A DNA stretch of 64,000 bases. It comes from Carettochelys insculpta. Taxonomy: Eukaryota > Chordata > Testudines > Carettochelyidae. Positions 11,576 to 22,187 of this stretch are shown piece after piece; the stretch's first letter is position 1, and every line of letters starts with the position of its first letter. The DNA lies in contig NC_134161.1 of the NCBI RefSeq assembly GCF_033958435.1, positions 16,926,001-16,990,000 of the forward strand, in the 5' to 3' direction. The position numbers were made by a program, and so were the translations under genes. The notes under the pieces were generated by a model. The model made no database searches. It was not told the origin of the DNA and was given only the letters and a program-made list of their open reading frames with translations.

Positions 11576-11997
11576 TGTGATGGGGTTCCGGGGTCCCCCT
11601 GCATTGCACCCCGTCCGCTGGCAGGAGAGACTCTCACTCACTCAGCAGGTACAACAGCAGGTTTATTAGGCAACAGATGCCCAGTTTCTCACAGAAGCGA
11701 CAGCACAGCAGCCAGAGACGGTCCTTCCAACCCGTCCTGGGGAGAAGACCCCGAGGGGGGCCCCTCTGGGGTGTAGCTTTCCCCCTCCTCCGGCTGGCTG
11801 CCTTCCAGCTCTCCCTTTTTCTAGCCTCTAACTGCCGCCCCCGATTCAAAACCCCGCTCAGCTCCTCCCTCCTCTTTGTTCAGGCAGAGGTGTCACCTGC
11901 CAGTTGTAGCCCCAGGGTCATCCTTAGCCACTGGGAGCTGCTGCTTGCCTCAGACATCCAGCCTGACTCACACATGCACTCCCCCCACTCCATCACA
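11576..11997 (-). mobile_element. Solo LTR of the Gmr1-like family, reverse orientation
   Basis: Read on the - strand it starts TGTGATGGAGTGGGGG and ends CCCCATCACA, with the family's AATAAA. It is flanked on both sides by CAGGG (11,571-11,575 and 11,998-12,002), the target duplication. No internal sequence remains, so LTR-LTR recombination removed the element body. It interrupts MS1. Confidence 0.9.
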
Positions 11998-12870
11998 CAG
12001 GGCTGTGATACCAGGCGGCGGGGGGGCGACGCTCGACAGTGTGTGCCAGGGCTGTGATACCGGACGTGCGAGTGATGCTTTGGACAGTGTGCCAGGGCTG
12101 TGATATTAGGCGGGGGGTGTGATGCCGGGCAGGGTGTGCCGGGGGGGGAGATGCTGGACAGGGTGTGCCAGGGCTGTGATACCGTGTGGTGGGGGTGATG
12201 CCAGGCAAGGTGTGCCAGGGGGGTGATGCCAGGCAGAGGGTGTGATGCCGGGTAGGGTGTGCCGGGGGTGTGACACTTGGCGGAGGGGGTGATGCTGGGC
12301 AGGGTGTGCCGGGGCTGTGATACCAGGCGGTGGGGGGGTGATGCTGGGTAGTGTGTACTGGGGCTGTGATACCAAGCAGGGGGGTAATTCTGGGCAGGGT
12401 GTGCCGGGGCTGTGATACCAGGCGGTGGGGGGGTGATGCTGGGCAGTGTGTACCGGGGCTGTGATACCAAGCAGGGGGGTAATTCTGGGCAGGGTGTGCC
12501 GGGGCTGTGATACCAGGCGGTGGGGGGGGTGATGCTGGGCAGTGTGTACCGGGGCTGTGATACCAAGCAGGGGGGTAATTCTGGGCAGGGTGTGCCGGGG
12601 CTGTGATATCAGGTGGGGGTGGGGGGTGATGCCGGGAGGTGGGTGATGCTGGGGTAGGTTGTGCTGGGGCTGTGATAGCAGGCGGGTGGGGGTGATGACA
12701 GGCAGGGTGTGTTGGGTCTGCGATACTGGGCAGAGGGGGTGATGCCAGGCAGGGTGTGTCGGGGCTGTGATATCAGGCAGGTGGGTGGTGATGCTGGGCA
12801 GGATGTGCTGGGGCTGCAATGAGGGGTAGGGTGTCCCAGGACTGTGATATCAGGCGGGGGGGTTGCTGGG
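11998..12870. repeat. MS1 minisatellite, block c
   Basis: Continuation of MS1 after the solo LTR. A clear local higher-order unit alternates GATACCAAGCAGGGGGGTAA with GATACCAGGCGGTGGGGG three times between about 12,310 and 12,600. The array fades out at about 12,870. Confidence 0.88.
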
Positions 12871-13823
12871 CTTTTTTCTGGACAGGTGGTAATTTAAATA
12901 AGCCCTTAGAAGGAGGTCACAGGCCTCCTATGCACAGATCCCAGGACCCAGACAGCCCCCTTCTGCAATCCCAGGCAAGAGAGCTCCACCCCGGCCCTCA
13001 CTAGACCCCGGCCAAGCTTCCTAGTGGGAAGTGGCTGGCACGGAGATGCGAGGCCAAGGACAAGGCAGAAATAGGTGAAACAAAGTAACAGTTTTATCCT
13101 TATTGCTTAGGGTTTTAGTACAGGTAGTTTGTAACTTAGCTCAAGGATCACCAAATCCTCACAATGTATATGGTAGGTTTTTAAAAACAGACCACTAAAA
13201 TAACAATGTTTTATTTTTCCGGAAGGCAAAAAATGAATTTATTAGTAGGAAGGGGTAGGTAAAAGGGGAAGGGTATAAATATCCCTGCTGCCCACTAATA
13301 AAGGCAGGGGGAGGAGTGCTAACCCCCACCTCCAACCGGGGGCAGGGCACTACACCTGCCCCAAAGTATAGGCCTGGGGGGCGGTCAAGACTGACTCCTC
13401 TTATTTGTGGGAGGCCTTCCATTTCCCCTGAAGAGGCTCTATTTAAAGGGGGCTCCTGGGCAGCCTTAGCTCTGCCTCAGGTAGCTCTGAGGTTGGCAGC
13501 TGATGGGAGGTGAGGAGGTCAAGCCTGCGCTCACAATAATATATATTTAATATTGAAACATTTACTAATAGTTTACTAGGAAGGTATTATTCCTTGCCCT
13601 GTTTTTACCCTCAATCCACCTATATATATATATATAAATATATACTATAACACAATACCTAATAGCGATTAATAATTAAATGTGCTCTAACAGGTTTATT
13701 TAAAGTTTTGAACCCCTGACTCATAGGCCCGGCCCTGAGGGTCAGGCCCTCGGGTCCTGCGCTACCCCTGTCAAAGCAGCACACTGCAGGGGCCCCAATG
13801 GGGGCCCCAATGTCCCAGGTAAG

Positions 13824-13866
<43 letters not shown>

Positions 13867-14160
13867 GTCAGTTTAGGTAGACAGTTTTACATGTCCAGGA
13901 GTCCAGTCCAGTAGAATGACTCATGTCCAGCAGTCATCGTTGTCAGGTGAAGGCAGGAGTTCAAAATGGCAGGGCCGCAGGTAAAGTGATGGCAGAGATG
14001 TTGAAGATGGCAGCCTTTTGGTTTGGCAGCCAGGAGCGCAGTAGCCGCCTGACAGCGGGCCAGTTCGACACCTAGCTGCCGCCCCGCAGACACCGCTTGC
14101 CGCCGCTTGGGAGAGGAGCTGCAGCTTGTGGGCGCAGGCGCTGCTGGAGTCCAGTCAGCG
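12871..14160. other. Non-coding older sequence with simple repeats; left part of a segment split by copy 2
   Basis: No gene recognised. It contains a (TA)n tract at 13,621-13,644 and an 18-unit (TG)n tract at 13,827-13,862. AT content is higher than its surroundings between 13,080 and 13,700. The - strand carries AATAAA at 13,695-13,700. The segment continues at 19,632 beyond Gmr1-like copy 2: the flanks ...CCAGTCAGCG and CAGCGCCACAGG overlap only by the duplication CAGCG. It may be an old LTR or other repeat; I do not recognise the family. Confidence 0.6.
13827..13862. repeat. (TG)18 microsatellite
   Basis: Uninterrupted TG dinucleotides, 36 bp. Confidence 0.95.
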
Positions 14161-14581
14161 TGTGATGGAGTGAGGGGAGCACATGTGTGAGTCAGGCTGG
14201 ATGTGAGACACAAGCAGATCAGCTCCCAGTGGCTAAGGATGACCCTGGGGCGACAACTGGCAGGTAACACCTCTGCCCTGAACAAAGAGGAGGGAGGAGC
14301 CGAGCTGGGTTTTAAATCAGGAGTGGCAGTTAGGAAGCTGGGGAAAGAGGAGCTGGAAGGCAGCCAGCCTGAGGAGGGGGAAAGCTACACCCCAGAGGGG
14401 CACCCCTCGGGGTTTCCTCCCCAGGACGGGTTGGAAGGACTGTCTCTGGCTGCTGTACTGTCGCTCCTGTGAGAAACTGGGCATCTGTTGCCTAATAAAC
14501 CTTCTGTTGTACCTGCTCAGTGAGAGTCAATCCTGCCAGCAGACAGGGTGCAGTGCAGGGGGACCCCTGAACCCCATCACA
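14161..14581 (+). repeat. 5' LTR of Gmr1-like copy 2
   Basis: TGTGATGGAG ... CCCCATCACA, with AATAAA near 14,499. It diverges from copy 1 mainly in its first 70 bp. Confidence 0.9.
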
Positions 14582-14740
14582 CTGGTGTCAGAAGTGGGAT
14601 GCACTGCACCCACGGATGAGCTCCCAGCGGTGGCTGGCTGAGCACAAGAGAAAGAAGGAGCCTCACAAGAGCCAGAGGGGGAGCAGAGCAATTCCTGCAG
14701 CTGCTGCTGGTGAGTGGATACCCCGGGAGGCAGCGGGGAG

Positions 14741-15547
14741 ATGGATTATACTCGACTCCTGAAGGCAGAGGTAGCGGGGCTGTGCAGAGAGAGGGGCCTG
14801 ACCGTGGGGAAGGCGACCAAGGCCCAGCTGATTGCCCAGCTGGAAGAGAGTGACCGATCCGGGGGGGCAGAGCCTGTCCCGGCAGAAAGTGGCCGGTCAG
14901 CCTCGGGAAGCGTTTCGGATTCTCCGACAGGAGCAGGGGCTCGACGCCGTCAGACAGACGTGGTGCCCGCCAGCTCATGCTCAGCTAGCGGTGGTCCATC
15001 GCGGGCAGAGTCCCCTGCCGCAGAGCTGCGACGGATAGAGCTCGAGGTGAGATTAAAGGAACTGGAGCACCAGGAACGGGAAAGAGAGCGTGAGCACGAG
15101 TGCCAGCTACAAGAGAGACAGCGGGAGGAAAGAGAGCGAGAGCGGGAGCATGAGCAGGCCATGGCAGAGGTGAGACACCAAGAGGCCCCAGCTGCGATAA
15201 GCAGGGAGAGGGCCAGACGGCTGGGGGTGGCCAGTCACTTGGAGACGCGTGTGCTGGCCCAGTGTCAGGACCCAGGGGACATGGACGGGTTCCTTACTGC
15301 CTTTGAGCAAGCCTGTGAGTTGCATGAGGTTCCCCCAGATGAGTGGCTCCAGCACCTCACCCCCTTGCTGGGCCAGAAGGCTGCAGCGGTGCTCAGCCAG
15401 CTGGAGGGGCTGCAGCCTGGGGACTATGAACGGTTCAAACAGGCCCTGCTGCATAAGTTCGGGCTGACTCCGGAGATGTACAAGAAGAAGTTCCAGGAGG
15501 TGCAGAAGAGGCCAGAGGAAACCCATGTAGATACAACCGCCGCCTGA
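14741..15547 (+). pseudogene. gag: gag, N-terminal part (copy 2), same frameshift as copy 1
   Basis: ATG at 14,741 (MDYTRLL). The layout matches the copy 1 gag, but the Arg/Glu coiled-coil stretch is about 16 residues shorter because in-frame repeat units are missing. It stops at TGA 15,545-15,547, in the same place inside the SCAN-like capsid as copy 1. Confidence 0.82.
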
Positions 15548-15576
15548 AGCAATACTACCAGAAGTGGGCGTTCGGA

Positions 15577-18150
15577 ATGGGAGTCCAGTCCATAGAGGAC
15601 CTGATCGAGCTGGCGGTCGTGGAGCGATTCTACGAGATGTGCGCACCTGACCTGAGGGTGTGGCTCATGGACCGGAAACCAGGGGATTCACACAATGCAG
15701 GGAAACTGGCAGATGACTTCACAAACAGCTGGGCCAGGTTTGAAAGTGAGCCCCGGGGAGAGAGGGAGTCCCGGAGAGACAGAGAATCTCAGAGAGACCG
15801 GTCCCTGACTGTACGACAGAGGGGACCACCTCTTGGGCGAGCCCAGGAAAGAGGGACCAGCCACCTACCCCCCAGAGAGCCAAGCAGAGCCCGGGCAGAG
15901 CAGCCAGCCCGAGGGACACAACAAGACCCAGGCTGTTATCGCTGTGGGCGAAAGGGGCATAGAGCAGCCCAGTGCCCCAAGCTCCCAGACAGGTTGAGCA
16001 AGCCGGGGGGTCATGGAGTCAACTGGGTGGAGTCCCAGAAGCCAGAGGGGCTGGTGGCCAAGGCAGGTGGTGCTGACAATAGGCACTGGGATTGGGCCGA
16101 GTCCGCCCCACAGACCAGCTCCTCAGGGGGACCAAATGCTCAGAGGTCAGTTTACAGAGTAGGGGCGGCACTGCCTCTGTGGAGCAAGCGTCTCAAACAC
16201 CTCGAGGTAGACGGGAAAAAGGTCACGGGGTTCTGGGACACAGGTGTTGATCTGACGCTGGCCCGACCCGGGGTGGTGGCACCGGGCTGCATGATACCCG
16301 ATTCCCACCTGACGATAACAGGAATTGATGGGACCCCTTTCAAGGTGCCCATGGCGAGGGTGCACCTGAAATGGGGGAAGAAGGAAGGCCCCAAGGAAGT
16401 GGGCGTGCACAGCCATTTGCCGGCGGATGTACTGATGGGGGCTGACCTGGAGAACTGGCAAGGTGAACGCCCTCGTGCCCTGGTCCTGACCCGTAGCCAA
16501 AGAAAACGAGGGGTGCGCTCCCCAGATTCAGGGGTACAGGCCCAGCCAAAGTCACAGGAGCCACAGGGGCCAACCCTGAGAGAAAGGGGGCCCCCAAAAC
16601 CCAGATCTCACAGGCCAGGGGTGCTGGAGCCAGGCAGGGATGGGGAAGTAGCATCCGCTCCTGCCCCAGCGGAAGAATTCCAGGCAGAGCAGCAGAGAGA
16701 CCCCTCCTTGCAGAAGCTGAGGGAACTGGCCAGTCTCAGCCCTGCTCCACAGCTAGGGGAGGGCTGCAGGGAGGGATTCCTGTGGGAAAAGGGATTCCTG
16801 TACCGGGAATGGGCTCCCAGACGCAAAGCGGAGCCATGGAAGGTCCAGAGGCAACTGGTGGTTCCCCAAAAGTACCAGCGCAGGCTGCTGTACCTAGCCC
16901 ATGATATCCCGCTCGCAGGACACCAGGGGATCCACCGCACCAGGAGAAGGTTGTTACAGAACTTTTTCTGGCCAGGGATCTTTGCAGCTGTCCGTCTGTA
17001 TTGCCTGTCCTGCGATCCCTGCCAGAGGGTGGGGAAGACCCGGGACAAGGGGAAAGCTCCCCTGAGGCCACTGCCCATCATAGAGGAGCCTTTCCAGAAA
17101 GTGGCTATAGACATAGTGGGCCCCTTCAGCAAGGCAACGCGTTCGGGGAAGAAATATATTTTGGTAGTGGTAGATTTTGCCACGCGATACCCAGAAGCAG
17201 TGGCCTTGACTTCTATCGACGCTGACACTGTGGCGCATGCACTGCTGTCCATTTCCAGCAGAGTGGGGTTCCCCAAAGAGGTCCTCACAGATCAGGGGTC
17301 CAACTTCATGTCGGCCCTACTGCAAAGCTTGTGGGTCAAGTGTGGGGTCCGGCACACCTGGGCCACAGCCTTCCACCTGCAGACCAATGGACTGGTGGAG
17401 AGATTCAATGGGACTCTGAAGCAGATGCTGAGAACCTTCATGAATCAATATCCCCATGACTGGGACAAGTACTTACCCCACCTGCTGTTTGCATACAGGG
17501 AGGTGCCCCAGGAATCCACGGAGTTCTCCCCGTTTGAGCTGCTGTATGGAAGGAGGGTACGGGGACCCTTGGACTTGCTCAGAGAAGAGTGGGAGGGGAC
17601 GGCCTCTCCTGAAGGGGAGTCAGTGGTACAGTATGTACTGTCCTGGGAAAAACTCACCGAGCTCATGGGCCTGGCCAGGGAGAACCTTTCCATGGCCCAA
17701 AGGAAGCAAAAGGTCTGGTATGACCGTAACGCCAGGGCCCGAGCCTATGCCACCGGGGACCAAGTGATGGTCCTTGTACCTGTGCAGCGGAACAAGCTGC
17801 AAGTGGCCTGGGATGGGCCCTTCAAGGTCGTCAAACAGCTAAATGACGTGAATTATGTGGTGGAACTGTCAAACCAGGCCCACAGCCACCGGGTCTATCA
17901 TGTGAACATGATGAAATCTTACTGGGACAGAGAGAACTTGGTGCTGGCCGTGTGCAGGCACTGGGAGGGGCAGGGGGATGATCCCTTGGTGGATTTACTC
18001 ACAAGGACTGGAGCCGGCTCCTTGCTGGAGTCTATTCCCCTCTCAGACCAGCTGACCCCTGCCCAGCAGACGGAGATCAAGGAGGTGCTGCATTCGCATC
18101 AACAGCTGTTCTCTGACAGACCTGGACGCACCGACCTAGCTGTCCACTGA
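15577..18150 (+). pseudogene. gag-pol: gag C-terminus, protease, integrase and start of RT in one frame (copy 2)
   Basis: 857 codons open without interruption, showing the family's natural fusion: second half of the SCAN-like capsid, CCHC knuckle (CYRCGRKGHRAAQC), protease, integrase (H2C2 finger, then D, D and E in AIDIVGP, TDQGSNF and GLVERFNG), GPY/F module and the first part of RT. The protease active site reads DTGV instead of DTGA, which probably weakens it. The integrase has HTWATAFHLQTNG where copy 1 has HTGATAYHPQTNG, a likely damaging change next to the catalytic Glu. It ends at a nonsense TGA (18,148-18,150). Confidence 0.88.
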
Positions 18151-18232
18151 ATAGAGACAGGCACCCACGCTCCCATCAAGTGTGTGCCATTCAGAGCCAC
18201 AGGGAAGACGGCTCAGGATATAGAGCAGGAGG

Positions 18233-19327
18233 TTGAAGACATGCTGGCTGTGGGGGGTGATCCAACCCTCATCCAGCCCCTGGGCCTCGCCCGTGGTGGT
18301 AGTCCCTAAAAAAGATGGGTCTGTTCGGTTTTGTGTGGACTATCGCAAGCTTAACGCCGTCACTGTCTCGGACGCCTACCCCAGGCCTGATGACCTTTTA
18401 GGCAAGCTGGGGGGGGCCCGTTACCTCACCACCATAGACCTCACCAAGGGGTACTGGCAAGTGCCATTAGACCAAGATGCCCGGCTCAAGTCGGCTTTCA
18501 TCACCCCTGTGGGGCTCTACGAGTTCCTGGTCCTGCCCTTCGGCCTCAAGGGGGCACCCGCTACCTTCCAGCGTCTGGTGGACCAGCTGCTGAAAGGGAT
18601 GGAGAGCTTTGCCCTGGCGTACATGGACGACATTTGCATCTTCAGCCAGACGTGGGAGAACCATGTGTCCCAAGTCAAGCAGGTGCTGGACCGACTCCAG
18701 AAGGCTGGGCTGACTATCAAGGCAGGGAAGTGCAAGGTGGGAATGGCTGAGGTGACCTACCTGGGCCACAAGGTGGGCAGCGGCTGCTTAAAGCCAGAGC
18801 CAGCTAAAGTGGAGGCTGTCAGAGATTGGCCCACACCCCAGACTAAGAAACAGGTCCAGGCTTTCATTGGGATGGCGGGGTACTGCCGGAGGTTTGTGCC
18901 CCACTTTAGCTCCATCGCAGCCCCCCTCACGGAGCTGTGTAAAAAGGGAAAGCCTGACAAGGTGGTCTGGATGGAGCAGTGCGAACAGGCCCTCTGTGCG
19001 CTGAAGGAGGCTCTGGTCAGGGCCCCAGTGCTGGCAAATCCAGACTTCAACAAGCCCTTCCTGGTGTTCACCGATGCCTCGGACGTGGGGCTGGGGGCGG
19101 TGCTAATGCAGGTGAATGACAAAGGGGAGAAACACCCCATCGTGTACCTGAGTAAGAAGCTGCTGCCCTGGGAGCAGAACTATGCAGCTATAGAAAAGGA
19201 ATGTCTGGCCATGGTGTGGGCGCTGGGGAAGCTGCAGCCGTACCTGTTTGGGCGGCGTTTCACCGTGTACACCGATCACTCACCCCTGACCTTGGGGCTA
19301 CAACTGGCAGGTGACACCTCTGCCTGA
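18233..19327 (+). pseudogene. pol: RT and truncated RNase H running into LTR (copy 2)
   Basis: Different frame from the preceding part because of one extra G near 18,255. RT is otherwise whole, with YMDDICIFSQ near 18,620. RNase H begins (FTDASDVGLGAVL) but is cut at YTDHSPLT. The last ~10 residues are translated LTR sequence created by the 281-bp deletion. The final conserved RNase H block (ADALSRR in copy 1) is missing. Confidence 0.85.
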
Positions 19328-19626
19328 ACAAAGAGCAGGGAGGAGCTGAGCGGGGTTTTGAATCGGGGGCGGCAGTTAGAGGCTAGGGGAAGGGAGAGCT
19401 GGAAGGCAGCCAGCCTGAGGAGGGGGAAGCTACACCCCAGAGGGGCACCCCTCGGGGTCTCCTCCCCAGGACGGGTTGGAAGGACTGTCTCTGGCTGCTG
19501 TGCTGTCGCTTCTGTGAGAAACTGGGCATCTGTTGCCTAATAAACCTTCTGTTGTACCTGCTGAGTGAGAGTCACTCCTGCCAGCAGATGGGGTGCAGTG
19601 CAGGGGGACCCCTGAACCCCATCACA
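19292..19626 (+). repeat. 3' LTR of copy 2, lacking its first ~80 bp
   Basis: Picks up the LTR at CTTGGGGCTACAACTGGCAG and runs to CCCCATCACA. AATAAA lies near 19,540. Confidence 0.88.
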
Positions 19627-20095
19627 CAGCGCCACAGGTGTAGTGGCGGCGCTGAAGTGATTCAGCTCAAAGATGGTGATTTCAGCTGATCTTTGCCACT
19701 CTGGGCTAGCCTAAGGGCTCGGCGGACGCTGCAGACGCAGCCAGCGCCTCCCTATACAGGGGCACAGAGTCCTTGTCTGCACTCCCCAGGGCCACAGAAT
19801 GGCCTGAGGCACCAGCTTATATGCAGGGAGTCCATACATAATTCATGATTGTACCTGCGGTTTTCAATTAGGTGCTCTAGGGTGTGGAAGGTGGTAGAAG
19901 CTCCCACCTCCACCCAATCAGAGCCCTAGAATTCAAACACCTTGTCATGAGTTCAGGTTATGGAGGAAACCAGCTGACAAAAAGTGACCCTTGGGAATGC
20001 TGCCAAATGGCAGCCTGAGAGGCTTTGGCTACGAAAAGTCAGCGCAGGCACGTGTGTTCCCTGCCCCGGGGGGCGATCATGCCCTTAGATGTTAT
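19627..20095. other. Right part of the segment split by copy 2; promoter-like features on the - strand
   Basis: No coding gene recognised. On the - strand there is a TATA-like TGCATATAAGCTGG (19,811-19,824), and about 95 bp upstream of it an inverted CCAAT box (CCCAATCAG on the + strand, about 19,910-19,918). Followed across the Gmr1 insertion, the - strand reaches AATAAA at 13,695. The combination resembles an LTR or a short transcription unit, but I could not define its ends. Confidence 0.4.
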
Positions 20096-20099
20096 AAAA

Positions 20100-21510
20100 T
20101 CATGACAGGGGTGATGCCAGAGAGGCTGTGCTGGGGCGGTGATGCCAGGCGGCGGGGGGGGCGGTGATGCCAGAAGGGGTGTGCCAGGGCTGAGATACCG
20201 GGGGCGGGGGGGGGGGGGGGGGATGCCAGGCACGGTGTGCTGGGGATGTGGTACCAGGTGGGGGGGAGGGGAATGCTGGGCAGGGTGTGCCGGGGCTGTG
20301 ATACCAGGCAGGGGTTGATTCCAGGCAGGGTGTGCTGCGGCTGTGATACCGGGCGGGGGCGGGGGGGGGGTGTGATGCCAGAGGGGGGTGTGCTGGGGAT
20401 GTGGTACCAGATGCCGGGGTGATGCCAGGCAGGGTGTGCTGGGGATGTGGTACCAGATGCCGGGGTGATGCCGGGCAGGGTGTGCCGGGGAGGTGGTACC
20501 GGATGACGGGGGTGATGCTGGGCAGGGTGTGCTGGGGCTGTAATACCAGGCCGAGGGGTGATGCCGGGCAGGGTGTGCTGGGGATGTGGTACCAGATGAC
20601 GGGGTGATGCCAGGCAGGGTGTGCTGGGGATGTGGTACCAGATGCCGGGGTGATGGTACCGGATGACGGGGGTGATGCTGGGCAGGGTGTGCTGAGGCTG
20701 TAATACCAGGCCGAGGGGTGATGCCGGGCAGGGTGTGCTGGGGATGTGGTACTGGATGCCGGGCAGGGTGTGCCGGGGAGGTGGTACCGGATGACGGGGG
20801 TGATGCTGGGCAGGGTGTGCTGGGGTTGTAATACCAGGCCGAGGGGTGATGTTGGGCAGGGTGTGCTGGGGCTGTAATACCAGGCTGAGGGGTGATGCCG
20901 GGCAGGGTGTGCTGGGGCTGTAATACCAGGCCAAGGGGTGATGCCGGGCAGGGTGTGCTGGGGATGTGGTACCAGATGACGGGGTGATGCCAGGCAGGGT
21001 GTGCCAGGGCTGAGATACCAGGCAGGTGTGGGGGGATGCCGGGCAGGGTGTGCTGGGGATGTGGTACCAGATGACGGGGTGATGCCAGGCAGGGTGTGCC
21101 AGGGCTGAGATACCAGGCAGGTGTGGGGGGATGCCGGGCAGGGTGTGCTGGGCTCGTGATACCAGGCAGAGGGGTGATGCCGGGGTAGGTTGTGCCGGTG
21201 CTGTGATACAAGGCGGGGGGGGTGATGCTGGGCAGGGTGTTCTGGGGCTGTGATACCAGGCGGAGGGGGATGCCGGGCAGGGCGTGCCGGCGTAGTGATA
21301 CCAGGTGGGGGTCGGGGGGGGATGCCGGGGATGTGATATCAGGTGTGGGTTTGATACTGGACGCAGTGGGCCAGCACTGTGATTGCAGATGGGGGGTGGG
21401 GTGATGCCGGGCAGGGTGTGCTGGGGCTGTGATGTCAGGTGGGGGGTGATGCTGGGCTGGGGTGAGGTGCTGGTCACTGTGTGCTGTGGTGTGATGCCAG
21501 GCAGGCATTC
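20100..21510. repeat. MS1-related minisatellite, block d
   Basis: Same GATGCCGGGCAGGGTGTGCTGGGG core as MS1, but dominated by variant monomers ending GATGTGGTACCAGATGACGG or CTGTAATACCAGGCCGAGG, so it has homogenised separately. It includes an 18-base G run near 20,203-20,221. It lies just upstream of the last ROBO4 exons, on the same strand as their G-rich sense, probably within a ROBO4 intron. Confidence 0.88.
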
Positions 21511-21840
21511 CCGTTCTGGCCGCGTGCCAGTCAAGGGGCTGTTGCCCCCACCTGATCTGGTCAGGTGCATCTGTCCCAGAAGCAGCAGGCGAGTGCCAGG
21601 CAGCCCTGCCCCACCTGGGGTGCCATTCGGGGCTGTGGGGCAGATGGGGCCCTGTGCAGGTGGGCTGAGCGTTTCCTCACTCTTCGAGGGCCCAGCCCCA
21701 AGGCCTGGTGGGGAGAGCACACCTGGTCTGATGCCCAGCAGTGCCCATGCCCGCTCCTGCGGCCGTACCTTGAGCACAGTGCCCCCGCAGCGCCCAGAGC
21801 CGGGCACATGCAGGGCAGGGCTTTCCCCTGCCTGCTGTAG
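21511..21840. other. Unique sequence between MS1 block d and the ROBO4 exons
   Basis: Single-copy looking, GC-rich, with no ORF I can tie to a protein family. Probably ROBO4 intron; an unrecognised exon is possible. Confidence 0.4.
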
Positions 21841-21916
21841 CCGACGGCTCGTTCCGGAAGAGGACGCTGCTGATTTCCCACGAGGGTGTCTCACAACTGC
21901 TGCAGTACCAATGCAG
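21841..21916 (+). CDS. Candidate upstream exon of ROBO4 (76 bp)
   Basis: A pyrimidine-rich tract and CTGCTGTAG precede it, and GTGAGC follows it, so both splice sites look sound. Reading from the third base gives a 24-codon frame (RKRTLLISHEG...) that ends with two spare bases. The next exon (22,188) needs exactly two, so the phases fit. I cannot align its protein convincingly to known ROBO4, so it is a candidate only. Confidence 0.4.
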
Positions 21917-22187
21917 GTGAGCACCATTTCCTGCAGCCATTGGGAGCCTGGTGCAGGGCCCTCTGGGCATGCTGGGTGAGTGCCCCCACTGCCCTGCGCT
22001 GCTGGAGGCGGAGCCGGAGCTGAGCCAAGTTAGCTGGCTGGAGGTGTTTGCCGAGGCTGAGACTGGCAGCTGCCGCTGGCCCAAGGCCCGGGCATTGCGC
22101 TCAGGGGTGAGGAGTGGGGGGCTCCAGGACGCAGGCGAGGGCATGAGGGGTGTGCAGGCCTGGGCATGACACTGTCCGTGCCCCCAG

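Larger units (their letters stand above)
14161..19626 (+). mobile_element. Gmr1-like LTR retrotransposon, copy 2, with a deletion at its 3' end
   Basis: Same family and orientation as copy 1, with target duplication CAGCG (14,156-14,160 and 19,627-19,631). The 5' LTR is complete (14,161-14,581). The primer site is at 14,583-14,600. The 3' end lacks about 281 bp relative to copy 1: the end of RNase H, the polypurine tract and the first ~80 bp of the 3' LTR. The deletion ends meet at TGACC (19,287-19,291), a sequence present at both original ends. Coding lesions: the shared Gag frameshift, TGA at 18,148 where copy 1 has CGA (a CpG-type change), and one extra G near 18,255. Confidence 0.92.

Noticed and set aside
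1..12870. CRISPR-like array
   Set aside because: Head-to-tail degenerate minisatellite with no constant repeat and unique spacers, in a vertebrate genome with introns and retrotransposons.
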